Positions 33,884 to 42,469 of a stretch of 43,860 nucleotides of DNA are shown one piece after another. The DNA is from Bacillota bacterium (GTDB lineage Bacteria > Bacillota > Clostridia > Lachnospirales > Lachnospiraceae). The position numbers and the translations under genes are program-made. Below the pieces are notes generated by a model, which was given only the letters and a program-made list of their open reading frames with translations, made no database searches and was not told where the DNA came from. The DNA is taken from NCBI GenBank assembly GCA_023460575.1, contig JAEWPQ010000295.1, forward strand, positions 1-43,860. Reading direction: 5' to 3'. Positions within the stretch are counted from its first letter, which is position 1. Each line of letters opens with the position of its first letter.

Positions 33884-34870
33884 TCATTCGTCCTTTTCAA
33901 AGGGATAACGTATCCCCCATTGTCTTCTAAGCTCGTCCATGACTTTCATAACATGAAGAGTCGTATGGTGAGGCATCTGCGTACACTCGGTCAGGCCCTG
34001 CTCAATGGCGGCTTTGCTGGCCAGAACCTGATATTCATATCCGGATATCTGTTCCGGTCTTTCATAGGTGCCCACCAGCTTCCGATCCTTATCGTATACA
34101 CAAATAGATTCAAAATTATTGATGTTTTCCACAACCAGAAATCCTTCTGTTCCGCAAATAACACCCTGACGGTCAGAAAGTACCAAAACAGAGCTGTTAA
34201 GAACAGCCATTTTTCCGCCGGGATATAAAAGCGTGATGCTGTTTTGTGCATCCACTCCCGTATCTGTCTTTATCACGCTGGAAGTGATATCTGTAACCTC
34301 ATCACCGAAGACAAGAGACGCAAAATTAAGAGTATAAACTCCTACATCTAAGAGCGCTCCCCCTGCAAGCTCCGGTTTAACAATGCGGGGCTTATCCGAA
34401 ACCAGATAGGCGAGATTTGCAGTAAGTGTCATTGGTTCTCCTATAATTCCGGAATGAAGAATCTCTTTTAATGTCTCAGCCATAGGCATATAACGGACCC
34501 ACATGGCTTCCGTAATCAGCAGGTTTTTCTCTTCTGCCAGATCAATCATCTCTTTCGCCTGGGAATAATTTGCTGCAAAGGATTTTTCACAGAGAACATG
34601 CTTCCCATGCTCCAGACAGAGCCTGGCATTGCTGCAGTGCTCTGAATGGGGAGTCGCAATATAAATCAGCTGAATCCCGCTGTCCGCCGCCAGTTCTTCA
34701 TAAGAGCCATAAGCTTTTTTTATAGAAAAGCGTGCTGCAAATTCTTCCGCCTTTTCAAGGCTTCGTGAAGCAGCTCCATACAAACAGACTTCAGGCATCT
34801 GAACCATAGTCTCTGCCAGCAGTGAAGCAATTCTGCCTGTTCCCATGATTCCAATTTTCAATACTTCCAT
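33884..34870 (-). CDS. Gfo/Idh/MocA family oxidoreductase
   Basis: A 328-residue NAD(P)-dependent dehydrogenase. The N-terminal Rossmann domain starts KIGIMGTGRIASLLAE (GxGxxA type), followed by YIATPHSEHCSNARLCLEHGKHVLCEKSFA, where the family's usual EKP is EKS. The C-terminal domain has ELAGGALLDVGVYTLNFA. Members act on sugars, inositols or trans-dihydrodiols; the substrate cannot be told. It is followed by the MATE gene in one operon with its own promoter at 34905-34933. GGAGG precedes the ATG. Confidence 0.88.
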   Translation of the reverse strand: MEVLKIGIMGTGRIASLLAETMVQMPEVCLYGAASRSLEKAEEFAARFSIKKAYGSYEELAADSGIQLIYIATPHSEHCSNARLCLEHGKHVLCEKSFAANYSQAKEMIDLAEEKNLLITEAMWVRYMPMAETLKEILHSGIIGEPMTLTANLAYLVSDKPRIVKPELAGGALLDVGVYTLNFASLVFGDEVTDITSSVIKTDTGVDAQNSITLLYPGGKMAVLNSSVLVLSDRQGVICGTEGFLVVENINNFESICVYDKDRKLVGTYERPEQISGYEYQVLASKAAIEQGLTECTQMPHHTTLHVMKVMDELRRQWGIRYPFEKDE

Positions 34871-34904
34871 TGTTTATCCTCCAGCTGATTATTTTCGTTC
34901 TCTT

Positions 34905-34933
34905 AGTATATCACATGGTTACAGCCCGTACAA
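34905..34933 (-). promoter_or_regulatory. Promoter of the Gfo/Idh-MATE operon
   Basis: Minus-strand -35 TTGTAC (34928-34933), 17-nt spacer, -10 TATACT (34905-34910), directly after the lysR-type stop codon. Confidence 0.65.
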
Positions 34934-34935
34934 TA

Positions 34936-35823
34936 TCAATGCTCCTCCATTTCCAAAACCAGTTCCATAAACGCCTTCATCTCCCTGCTGAGCCACTTAT
35001 CCTTATGGTAAACGATCTGCCTCCACGTCCTTAAATGAAATTCTTTCATGGAAAGCGCAGTCAGACTTCCCAGCTCCATATCCTTTTTTATGGTAAACTC
35101 CGGCAGAAAGGAGATTCCTTCATTCTGCTTAAGAAGTTTTATGATAAATTCCGTATTTCCGATTTCTAAAAATGGATGGAGTTTCTTATCATCTGATGCC
35201 AGATACTGCTCCAGTATAAAGCGGTAGCTGGCATCTTTTTCTGTCAATATCAGCGGCTGGGTAATCACCTGATCTATGGTAAGTCCGGTTTCCTTAGCAA
35301 AGATATGATCCTTTGATGCAGCAAATATGATTTCTTCTGGTTTTTCTAATATTTTAACCCATTTGGCATCATACATTCTGCGATCCAGAAAATACACCAT
35401 ATCAACCTGATTGCTGTTCATCATATTCAACAATGCGCCCGGAGAATCAACAACAATATTGATATTGACTCCGGGATACCGGTGATGATACTCCCTGATT
35501 AACAGAGGAAACAGTGTAGAGCAGATGGATTCAATTGTTCCGATCACCAGCCTTCCCGTCAGCTCTGATGACTGCCCCAGCGCATTACGGGCATAGGCGA
35601 CATTGCGCATAATTTCAGATGCATACTGATAAAACATCTCCCCCTCATGAGTCAGAGTGGTTTGTTTCCCAATCCGGTCAAATAAGTGGACATTTAATTC
35701 TTTTTCCAGTTGTTTGATCTGAACGGTGACTGCTGCCTGGGAATATTTAAGCTTTTCTGCAGCTCTGCAGAAGCTTTTTAAATCAGCCACTTCTAAAAAT
35801 GTTCGTATCTCACGGAGTTCCAT
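34936..35823 (-). CDS. LysR family transcriptional regulator
   Basis: A 295-residue LysR-type regulator: N-terminal winged helix (EIRTFLEVADLKSFCRAAEKLKYSQ, VTVQIKQLEKELNVHLFDR) and a C-terminal substrate-binding fold (GRLVIGTIESICSTLFPLLI, VDMVYFLDRRM). It is divergent from the desulfidase/symporter pair across a 150-bp gap that contains an 11-bp inverted repeat, so it probably senses the imported amino acid and controls that operon. GGGAGG precedes the ATG. A possible own promoter, TTTAAT-17-TAATAT, lies in the same gap. Confidence 0.9.
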   Translation of the reverse strand: MELREIRTFLEVADLKSFCRAAEKLKYSQAAVTVQIKQLEKELNVHLFDRIGKQTTLTHEGEMFYQYASEIMRNVAYARNALGQSSELTGRLVIGTIESICSTLFPLLIREYHHRYPGVNINIVVDSPGALLNMMNSNQVDMVYFLDRRMYDAKWVKILEKPEEIIFAASKDHIFAKETGLTIDQVITQPLILTEKDASYRFILEQYLASDDKKLHPFLEIGNTEFIIKLLKQNEGISFLPEFTIKKDMELGSLTALSMKEFHLRTWRQIVYHKDKWLSREMKAFMELVLEMEEH

Positions 35824-35860
35824 AATTTTCCTCCCATAATTTAAAAATATTAAACATAAT

Positions 35861-35898
35861 CATAAAAACATTAAATTTTACATCCAGATGTTTTTATG
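35861..35898. promoter_or_regulatory. 11-bp inverted repeat, probable LysR binding site
   Basis: CATAAAAACAT (35861-35871) and ATGTTTTTATG (35888-35898) are perfect inverted copies separated by 16 nt. The right arm ends next to the -10 of the desulfidase promoter and the left arm lies in the lysR-type promoter. Confidence 0.6.
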
Positions 35899-35905
35899 GT
35901 ACATT
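35877..35905 (+). promoter_or_regulatory. Promoter of the desulfidase/symporter operon
   Basis: -35 TTTACA (35877-35882), 17-nt spacer, -10 TACATT (35900-35905), embedded in the inverted repeat. Confidence 0.6.
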
Positions 35906-35973
35906 AAAGTCACTCAGAAATCAACTCAAAGGATGAGTATTTTCAGGACACGATCAGAAAGGACTTTAAAAGT

Positions 35974-37248
35974 ATGGAAAAGGCAAATTGTAAATACCGC
36001 GCCTACGTGCAGATACTGAAGGAGGAACTGGTTCCCGCTATGGGCTGTACGGAACCAATCGCCCTGGCCTACGCTGCTGCAGTAGCAAAAAAGACTCTTG
36101 GGGCCATGCCTGATAAGGTAGTGGTAGGAGCCAGCGGGAGCATCATTAAAAATGTTAAATCCGTAATTGTACCCAATACCGGCCACCTAAAGGGAATCCC
36201 GGCTGCTGTAGCTGCAGGAATCGTGGCGGGAGATCCGGAAAAGGAACTGGAAGTGATCTCCTGCGTTACATCAGAGCAGATCGCCGGTATGAAAAGATTT
36301 ATGGAGGAAACTGAAATTGGGGTTGTACATATTGATAACGGAATCACCTTCGATATCCTCATCACTTTGTATAAAGGATCCTCCGCGTGCAAAGTGCGGA
36401 TTGCCAATTACCATACCAATATTGTACTGATCGAGAAAGACGGGGTAATCTTAAAACAGCTGGATGCCGGCAAAGAGGAAGAGGCCCTGACTGACCGGAG
36501 CTTACTCAATATGGAGGATATCTGGGATTTTATTAACACAGTTGACATTGCTGATATCAAAGAAACGCTGGACCGCCAGATTAAGTACAACTGGACCATT
36601 GCCGAGGAGGGACTTAGGAATGACTACGGCGCCAATATCGGAAAGGTACTTTTAAAGAGCGCTGGCAGCGACATTTCCCTTAAAGCAAAGGCCATGGCTG
36701 CCGCCGGTTCTGACGCCCGTATGAATGGCTGCGAGCTGCCGGTTATTATAAATTCGGGAAGCGGCAATCAGGGTATTACAGTATCCGTTCCTGTAATCGT
36801 CTATGCAAAGGAATTAGGAGTCAGCGAAGAAACCATGTACCGGGCACTTGCCTTATCTAACTTAACTTCCATTCATCAGAAGACTCCCATTGGAAGATTA
36901 TCCGCTTACTGCGGAGCAGTCAATGCAGGGGCCGGGGCCGGAGCCGGAATAGCCTATCTATGCGGAGGGGGCTACGATGAAGTCATACATACGGTTGTCA
37001 ATGCACTGGCCATTGTTTCAGGTATTGTATGCGATGGGGCAAAGGCTTCCTGTGCGGCAAAGATTGCCTCCTCCATTGAGGCCGGAATCTTTGGTTACAG
37101 CATGTACAGTCAGGGACAGCAGTTTCTGGATGGGGACGGCATTGTCACAAAAGGCGTAGAAGCTACGCTGAGAAACGTTGGCAGATTGGGGAAAAGAGGC
37201 ATGAAAGAAACCAACGAGGAAATCATTAAAATCATGATAGGAGAATAG
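35974..37248 (+). CDS. L-cysteine desulfidase-like (UPF0597/CyuA, serine dehydratase alpha fold)
   Basis: A 424-residue enzyme of the serine dehydratase alpha family, UPF0597 branch (E. coli YhaM/CyuA). It carries MGCTEPIALAYAAA with C25, and C313, C353 and C360 (AYCGAVNAG, CDGAKASC). Their spacing of 40 and 7 residues equals that of the cluster-binding cysteines in the Methanocaldococcus L-cysteine desulfidase as I recall it (C25, C282, C322, C329). A [4Fe-4S] enzyme splitting cysteine to pyruvate, ammonia and sulfide is therefore likely; serine is the alternative. AAAGGA lies about 10 nt before the ATG. The symporter start follows by 2 bp. Confidence 0.85.
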   Translation: MEKANCKYRAYVQILKEELVPAMGCTEPIALAYAAAVAKKTLGAMPDKVVVGASGSIIKNVKSVIVPNTGHLKGIPAAVAAGIVAGDPEKELEVISCVTSEQIAGMKRFMEETEIGVVHIDNGITFDILITLYKGSSACKVRIANYHTNIVLIEKDGVILKQLDAGKEEEALTDRSLLNMEDIWDFINTVDIADIKETLDRQIKYNWTIAEEGLRNDYGANIGKVLLKSAGSDISLKAKAMAAAGSDARMNGCELPVIINSGSGNQGITVSVPVIVYAKELGVSEETMYRALALSNLTSIHQKTPIGRLSAYCGAVNAGAGAGAGIAYLCGGGYDEVIHTVVNALAIVSGIVCDGAKASCAAKIASSIEAGIFGYSMYSQGQQFLDGDGIVTKGVEATLRNVGRLGKRGMKETNEEIIKIMIGE

Positions 37249-37250
37249 GT

Positions 37251-38447
37251 ATGAAAAAATTAGTAAGTAGTTTACCATTTAAATTACTGCTGGGGGTTAT
37301 CGGGGGAATTTTAATCGGACAGGTGGCTGGAGAACATCTGATGAATGTTGTGGTGACAGTTAAATACATACTGAATCAGATCATTGTATTCTGTGTTCCG
37401 CTCATCATCATCGGTTTTATAGCTCCGTCAATTACACGTTTAGGCAACAATGCATCAAAAATGCTGGGGATTGCTGTTTCCGCCGCCTATATTTCTTCCT
37501 TAGGTGCAGCCTTGTTTTCAATGACAGCAGGATATATTATGATCCCTCATCTGTCCATTTCCGCAAATACAGATGGCTTAAAGGAACTTCCGGGTATTGT
37601 ATTCCAGCTGGATATTCCCCAGATCATGCCGGTCATGAGTGCACTGGTATTTTCACTTTTACTGGGTCTTGCTGCTACCTGGACAAAATCTAAGGTTATT
37701 ACCCAGGTATTGGAGGAATTTCAGGAAATTGTACTTTCCATTGTAACTAAGGTTGTCATACCCGTTCTTCCAATTTTTATCGCATTTACTTTCTGCGCTC
37801 TTTCCTACGAAGGAACCATCACAAAACAGCTTCCTGTTTTCCTCCAGGTAGTGCTGATTGTAATGGTAGGGCACTATATCTGGCTTGCGCTTTTGTATCT
37901 GATCGGCGGTGTTTATTCAAGAAAGAATCCCTTTGATGTTCTGCGTAATTACGGTCCTGCCTATATCACAGCCGTAGGAACCATGTCATCGGCAGCAACT
38001 CTTGCGGTAGCTTTAAAATGTGCAAAAAAATCACAGCCGGCTTTGAGAGAGGATATGGTGGACTTCGGTATCCCGCTTTTTGCCAACATTCACTTATGCG
38101 GTTCTGTGCTCACCGAAGTTTTCTTTGTTATGACTGTATCGAAAATCCTATACGGTACCATGCCTTCTCTTAGTTCCATGATTTTATTCTGTACTCTTTT
38201 GGGTATATTTGCAATCGGTGCGCCAGGTGTTCCCGGAGGAACTGTCATGGCATCACTTGGTCTGATCACCGGAGTCTTAGGTTTTGACGAGATGGGAACC
38301 GCTCTTATGCTGACTATCTTTGCACTGCAGGACAGTTTTGGTACTGCATGCAATGTAACCGGAGACGGAGCCCTGACTATGATTCTAACCGGCTTTGCTG
38401 AAAAACACGGAATTAAGAATCAGAAAATAGAATCCGGAATATCATAA
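37251..38447 (+). CDS. Dicarboxylate/amino acid:cation symporter (DAACS, SDF family)
   Basis: A 398-residue transporter of the sodium:dicarboxylate/amino-acid symporter family. Marks of the family are the serine-rich hairpin TMSSAATLAVALKCAKK, the second hairpin GAPGVPGGTVMASLGLI and the substrate helix DSFGTACNVTGDGALTMI (N and D residues). Its start lies 2 bp after the desulfidase stop, so it probably imports that enzyme's substrate (cysteine, serine or cystine-related). It is shorter than GltP and nearer in layout to SstT-like serine/threonine carriers. A strong terminator follows. Confidence 0.87.
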   Translation: MKKLVSSLPFKLLLGVIGGILIGQVAGEHLMNVVVTVKYILNQIIVFCVPLIIIGFIAPSITRLGNNASKMLGIAVSAAYISSLGAALFSMTAGYIMIPHLSISANTDGLKELPGIVFQLDIPQIMPVMSALVFSLLLGLAATWTKSKVITQVLEEFQEIVLSIVTKVVIPVLPIFIAFTFCALSYEGTITKQLPVFLQVVLIVMVGHYIWLALLYLIGGVYSRKNPFDVLRNYGPAYITAVGTMSSAATLAVALKCAKKSQPALREDMVDFGIPLFANIHLCGSVLTEVFFVMTVSKILYGTMPSLSSMILFCTLLGIFAIGAPGVPGGTVMASLGLITGVLGFDEMGTALMLTIFALQDSFGTACNVTGDGALTMILTGFAEKHGIKNQKIESGIS

Positions 38448-38452
38448 TATAC

Positions 38453-38498
38453 AAAGTGCGTCCCGGCGGGGACTTAAGCTCCCGCCAGAACGCACTTT
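38453..38498. terminator. Bidirectional terminator between the symporter gene and uxuB
   Basis: Outer arms AAAGTGCGT (38453-38461) and ACGCACTTT (38490-38498) and inner arms GGCGGG (38465-38470) and CCCGCC (38481-38486), followed by TTTTC. Confidence 0.85.
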
Positions 38499-38507
38499 TC
38501 TATATCA

Positions 38508-40121
38508 TTAGTGATTTAATTCACGCTTCAGTGTTTCTCTCACTGCTCCTGCTCCAGTAATCTGAGCGCAGAACATTTCTTCAATCTTTTCTCCAATACC
38601 TGCCTTGTAAAGATCAATTCCAAAAATATGCTCATTCGACAGGATTTCTTTCAGCTGGCCATGATATGTCTCCGGCTTTCCAAGTTCAATTCCTTTTAAC
38701 TTCTCTGTCAGTTCCGGAATCATAGGATCAGAAGATAATTCAAATGCCTTACCCTCATCATCCACCGCCAGAAGATAGCGGCACCAGCCTGCAATTGCCA
38801 GAGGAATGGCTTTTAACTTTTTCGCATCTCCGTATTTTTCCACATATGCCTTAATGGTCTCGCCATAACGGATTCCAACCTTCTGAGATGTATCAGTAGC
38901 AATTCGCTGAGGTGTATCAGGCATAAAAGGATTGGGGATTCTGACACGAATTACTTCATCTACAAATTCCCTAGGAGACAGAATTCCAGGGTCAGTAACA
39001 ACAGGCATACCTTCTACCGGACCGATCTCATGAACCAGCTGGTTCAGCTGCACATCCTTCATCTCATCTGCAATCAGTGTGTATCCAAGAACACAGCCGT
39101 AAACAGCCAGTGCCGTATGCAGCGGATTTAAGCAGGTGGTAACCTTCATTCGCTCTACTTTATTTACAGTATCCCGGTCTGTCATATACACACCGGCTTT
39201 TTCAAGTGCCGGCCTTCCGTTGGGGAATTTATCTTCAATTACCAGATACTGAGGTCCCTCTGCATTAACAAACGGCGCGATGTAGGTCTTCTTGGATGTG
39301 ATTACCGGAGCCATATCCTCGACTCCTGCTTTTTCCAGCTCGCTGCATACAGAATCTGCAGGACGTGGTGTGATCTTATCAATCATGGACCATGGGAAAG
39401 AAACACAGGCTTCATCTTCCAGGTAATCAACAAAGGCTTTCTCCACAAATCCTCTGCTCACCCATTCTCTAGCAACTGTCACGATGGACTGTTTCAGCTT
39501 TTCTCCATTATGAGAGCAGTTATCCATGGAAACTACTGCCAGAGGTGCCTTTGAAGCCTTAAACCGTTCAAACAGCAGCGCACATACCACAGCCATGGCA
39601 GAAACCGCTTTCTCAGGACCATTTTCCAGATCTGTCAAGATAAATGGGAAGTAATTTCCCTCTGTACCCTTCAGTGCATAGCCTTTTTCTGTAATGGTGA
39701 AAGAAGCCATCTGCAGACCTGGATTTACAAAGATCTCTTTCAGGCGATTCCACTCAGATGCAACAGATGACTGGGCCCTGATTGCTTCTGTCAGGGATCC
39801 TATCACCTTTTTTCCAGTGGAACCATCTGCATTCAGGGTTACTCCAAGAACCAGATTGTCATATGGATCGTAGATCTTATCAATTACATCAAAATCAAAC
39901 GTCTCTACACAGGTAATTCCTTTGGTGCTTTCTCCCTGAGCAATCAGAGTGTCTGTAATTCCTCCAATAAAGATACGGAAGATATTACCTGCTCCAAAAT
40001 GCACCCATACCGGTGACTCTTTTGTCTCTCTGACCACCGTCTCAATGTCATAAAGCGGAAGACTGATTCCAGCTGCCTCCCAGGCCTCTTTATTTTTTAA
40101 ACCTTCTAATGTCAGCTTCAT
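38508..40121 (-). CDS. uxuB: Fructuronate reductase (mannitol dehydrogenase family)
   Basis: A 537-residue NAD-dependent long-chain dehydrogenase of the mannitol dehydrogenase family. HFGAGNIFRIFIGG near 41-54 is the nucleotide-binding start, VVSMDNCSHNGEKLKQ and the lysine of KVTTCLNPLHTALAV belong to the active site region. Next to uxuA it should interconvert D-fructuronate and D-mannonate. Tagaturonate reductase (UxaB) is the alternative, but the uxuA neighbour favours UxuB. GGAGG precedes the ATG. It is 15 bp after uxuA in one operon. Confidence 0.88.
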   Translation of the reverse strand: MKLTLEGLKNKEAWEAAGISLPLYDIETVVRETKESPVWVHFGAGNIFRIFIGGITDTLIAQGESTKGITCVETFDFDVIDKIYDPYDNLVLGVTLNADGSTGKKVIGSLTEAIRAQSSVASEWNRLKEIFVNPGLQMASFTITEKGYALKGTEGNYFPFILTDLENGPEKAVSAMAVVCALLFERFKASKAPLAVVSMDNCSHNGEKLKQSIVTVAREWVSRGFVEKAFVDYLEDEACVSFPWSMIDKITPRPADSVCSELEKAGVEDMAPVITSKKTYIAPFVNAEGPQYLVIEDKFPNGRPALEKAGVYMTDRDTVNKVERMKVTTCLNPLHTALAVYGCVLGYTLIADEMKDVQLNQLVHEIGPVEGMPVVTDPGILSPREFVDEVIRVRIPNPFMPDTPQRIATDTSQKVGIRYGETIKAYVEKYGDAKKLKAIPLAIAGWCRYLLAVDDEGKAFELSSDPMIPELTEKLKGIELGKPETYHGQLKEILSNEHIFGIDLYKAGIGEKIEEMFCAQITGAGAVRETLKRELNH

Positions 40122-40136
40122 ACCGGCACTGCCTCC

Positions 40137-41210
40137 TTAGTTTTTCCCTGATTCCTTATCAATGGCTTCCCATAATCCCTGGAGATATACTGCTCCCAGT
40201 GCTCTGTCATAAAGACCGTATCCGGGCATAGCAACCTCTCCCCAGATCATTCTTCCATGATCCGGACGGATTACACCTTCAAATCCTGTTTCATACAGTG
40301 CTTTCATAATGGCATGCATGTCCATGGAGCCGTCAGAAGAAAGATGTGCTGCTTCTTCGAAATCTCTCTCACTGTTGTATTTTAAGTTTCTCACATGTGC
40401 AAATGGAATTCTTCCCTTTGCAGCTTTAATGATATCACAGATATCATTGGTCGGATTGGATCCAAGAGATCCAGTGCATAAGGTAATACCATTGTATGGC
40501 TTGTCAACAGCCTTTAACAGTTTTACAATCCATTCCTTGTTACGCACGATTCTTGGCAGACCGAAGATTGGCCATGCCGGATCATCGGGGTGAATACCCA
40601 TCCTGATATCATATTTTTCACAAACCTCACCGATTGACTCAAGAAAATAAACAAGGTTATTAAACAGCTTCTCTTCATCAATGTCTTTGTATGCTTCAAA
40701 TAAAGACTCCAGACGTGACAGACGCTCCGGTTCCCAGCCTGGCATTACAAAGCCATTGGACATCTTTTCAACAGATTCTTTCATATGTGCAGGATCAATT
40801 TTATCCACTACATCCTGGTTATAAGCAAGTACGGTTGAGCCATCAGGACGTACTCTTGCAAGATCGGAACGTGTCCAGTCAAATACAGGCATAAAATTAT
40901 AGCAGACCATATGAATTCCGGCTTTACCCAGATTTTCAAGAGTCTCGATATAATTTGCAATGTGCTGTTCCCGCTTTTCGGTACCGATCTTAATATCGTC
41001 AGAAATGTTAACGGATTCGATTCCTGCTATGGTGAGGCCTGCATCCTCCACTGCTTTTTTAAGCTCCAAAATCTCAGCCTCGGTCCAAACTTCTCCTGCC
41101 TGTTTTCCCATCAGGGTTGTTACAACACCTTTTACTCCGGGTATCTGTTTGATCTGTTCAAGAGATACACTGTCATATCCTGGTCCATACCAGCGTAAAG
41201 TCATTTCCAT
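40137..41210 (-). CDS. uxuA: Mannonate dehydratase
   Basis: A 357-residue UxuA-type TIM-barrel enzyme that dehydrates D-mannonate to 2-keto-3-deoxygluconate in glucuronate degradation. It reads MTLRWYGPGYDSVSL at the start, then GIHPDDPAWPIFGLPRI, LCTGSLGSNPTND, FAHVRNLK and RPDHGRMIWGE, which carry the His, Cys and Asp metal ligands. Length is slightly below the E. coli enzyme but normal for Firmicutes. GGAGG precedes the ATG at 41210. It is first in uxuA-uxuB and divergent from a GntR regulator. No kdgK or kdgA is nearby. Confidence 0.95.
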   Translation of the reverse strand: MEMTLRWYGPGYDSVSLEQIKQIPGVKGVVTTLMGKQAGEVWTEAEILELKKAVEDAGLTIAGIESVNISDDIKIGTEKREQHIANYIETLENLGKAGIHMVCYNFMPVFDWTRSDLARVRPDGSTVLAYNQDVVDKIDPAHMKESVEKMSNGFVMPGWEPERLSRLESLFEAYKDIDEEKLFNNLVYFLESIGEVCEKYDIRMGIHPDDPAWPIFGLPRIVRNKEWIVKLLKAVDKPYNGITLCTGSLGSNPTNDICDIIKAAKGRIPFAHVRNLKYNSERDFEEAAHLSSDGSMDMHAIMKALYETGFEGVIRPDHGRMIWGEVAMPGYGLYDRALGAVYLQGLWEAIDKESGKN

Positions 41211-41451
41211 TGTTTTGTTCCTCCTGTTTTGTAATGATTCATCGTTTTAATGTAAAGATGGGGCCGGCACAAAATAAGTGCTGTCCCTATTATGTGCTAG
41301 TATTGCCCAGCCAACCGAACATGTATGAATTTTTCTATTACATGCCCTTCTATCTTGTATGGTAGTATATTACGAAGAAATATTCAATATGTAATTTTGT
41401 ACATTTTATAGTTTATTTTTTGTGCATATTTACATATTTTTATTTATAATT

Positions 41452-41481
41452 CTTATACCATTGACATTTTAATGTTTTCAA
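41452..41481 (-). promoter_or_regulatory. Candidate promoter of uxuAB
   Basis: Minus-strand -35 TTGAAA (41476-41481), 18-nt spacer, -10 TATAAG (41452-41457). Other A/T-rich candidates lie closer to the gene. Confidence 0.4.
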
Positions 41482-41489
41482 AGCATGAT

Positions 41490-41503
41490 ACTTGTATACA
41501 AGT
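41490..41503. promoter_or_regulatory. Palindrome ACTTGTATACAAGT, probable UxuR/ExuR-type operator
   Basis: A perfect 14-bp palindrome with a GTATAC centre, as in the E. coli UxuR/ExuR operators (TTGGTATACCAA). It lies between uxuA and the divergent FCD-GntR gene. Confidence 0.6.
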
Positions 41504-41619
41504 TATTTTCAAATCCAGACGGGGTTTTCAATAAAACAATAGATAAACTTGCTGTTCAGTAGTATACTAACCGTATGATCCTGTCAGCAGGATTTATATT
41601 TTGATAAGAGAGGTTTTTT

Positions 41620-42294
41620 ATGAAATTGTTCGATCGGTCTCCCGGAGAGAATGCAAGAAACTATGCCATACGCGTTCTTCTCTATAATATTATTAACCTG
41701 GAGCTTGCTCCGGGCAGTGCAGTAAGTGAAAACGAGCTTTCCTCTACCTTAAAGCTTTCAAGGACACCAGTCAGAGAGGCACTGATTGAACTAAGCAAAT
41801 CCAGCCTTGTTGAAATACTTCCCCAGAGAGGAAGCTATATATCAAAAATTGATTATGAACGCATTGAAGAAGCCCGCTTTATGAGACTTGTTCTGGAGAA
41901 TGCAGTGTTAAAGCTTGCATGCGAAAGTCCGGAACCAGTGGATTTAAAGAAGCTGAAAGACAATATAAATGAGCAGAAGTTCTGCCTGGAGCAGGAAGAT
42001 ACGGCAAAGTTCTTTCCTCTGGATAATGAGTTTCACATGCTCTTGTTCCAATCTGTGAATAAAGCCAGAACATTTGAGGTCATTCAGTCACAGATGGTAC
42101 ATTTTGACCGGATCAGAACCCTATCCTTAAAATCAAGCAAGCCTACCAAGATTGTGGAAGATCATGAGAATATTATATATGCCATTGAACGCAGGGATTC
42201 AGAGCTTGCTGAGATTCTGATGACCAGGCATATAAACAGACACCAGCTGGAAAAATCAGAGCTTGTGGCGTCATTTCCTGACTATTTCATTTAA
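41620..42294 (+). CDS. GntR family regulator, FCD subfamily, likely of the uxu genes
   Basis: A 224-residue regulator: winged helix (IRVLLYNIINLELAPGSAVSE, LKLSRTPVREALIELSKSSLVEILPQRGSYI) and FCD domain (EEARFMRLVLENAVLKLA, PLDNEFHMLLFQSVNKA, DHENIIYAIERRD, LMTRHINRH), whose Asp and His residues usually bind metal and an acidic ligand. Divergent from uxuAB with an UxuR-like palindrome between, it probably responds to fructuronate or mannonate. GAGAGG precedes the ATG. A hairpin terminator follows directly. Confidence 0.88.
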   Translation: MKLFDRSPGENARNYAIRVLLYNIINLELAPGSAVSENELSSTLKLSRTPVREALIELSKSSLVEILPQRGSYISKIDYERIEEARFMRLVLENAVLKLACESPEPVDLKKLKDNINEQKFCLEQEDTAKFFPLDNEFHMLLFQSVNKARTFEVIQSQMVHFDRIRTLSLKSSKPTKIVEDHENIIYAIERRDSELAEILMTRHINRHQLEKSELVASFPDYFI

Positions 42295-42298
42295 TAGC

Positions 42299-42341
42299 AA
42301 AAATCCCTCTCAGACAACGACTATGTCCGAGAGGGATTTTT
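42299..42341 (+). terminator. Terminator of the uxu regulator gene
   Basis: Arms at 42299-42315 (AAAAATCCCTCTCAGAC) and 42325-42341 with one mismatch, ending in TTTTT. Confidence 0.85.
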
Positions 42342-42360
42342 CAGATATTTTCATTTTTTA

Positions 42361-42390
42361 TTGGTATATTTATGAGTTGGTACATATAAT
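42361..42390 (+). promoter_or_regulatory. Promoter of the small toxin-like gene
   Basis: -35 TTGGTA (42361-42366), 18-nt spacer, perfect -10 TATAAT (42385-42390). The RNA would start near 42397. Confidence 0.6.
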
Positions 42391-42413
42391 TATACTGGCA
42401 GGTACAAACTGCT

Positions 42414-42438
42414 GGCAATCGTGTATAGGGTGGTAGGC
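42414..42438 (+). repeat. Left arm of the inverted repeat flanking the toxin-like gene
   Basis: GGCAATCG (42414-42421) and GGGTGGTAGGC (42428-42438) recur inverted at 42631-42638 and 42615-42625: 8/8 and 10/11 matches around a non-matching centre. It begins just inside the predicted toxin transcript. Confidence 0.8.
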
Positions 42439-42461
42439 CTCGATTCTACATAGAATGGAGG
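42438..42461 (+). promoter_or_regulatory. Hairpin hiding the Shine-Dalgarno of the toxin-like gene
   Basis: CCTCGATTCT (42438-42447) pairs with AGAATGGAGG (42452-42461) at 9 of 10 positions (one G-G mismatch) around the loop ACAT. GGAGG, the ribosome site for the ATG at 42470, is wholly within the stem. Confidence 0.7.
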
Positions 42462-42469
42462 TGTTGCTT

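Larger units (their letters stand above)
41211..41619. other. 409-bp A/T-rich regulatory gap between uxuA and its regulator
   Basis: No gene was seen. It holds the uxuA leader (over 230 nt if the promoter below is used), an imperfect hairpin at about 41260-41286, a GTATAC-centred palindrome at 41490-41503 and a small hairpin ATCCTG/CAGGAT at 41579-41594 in the leader of the regulator. CTTGTAT at 41354-41360 repeats one half of the palindrome. Confidence 0.6.

Noticed and set aside
41258..41290. Imperfect hairpin in the uxuA leader as a riboswitch or terminator
   Set aside because: Two mismatches, no T-run and no known riboswitch pattern; only noted as a possible leader fold.
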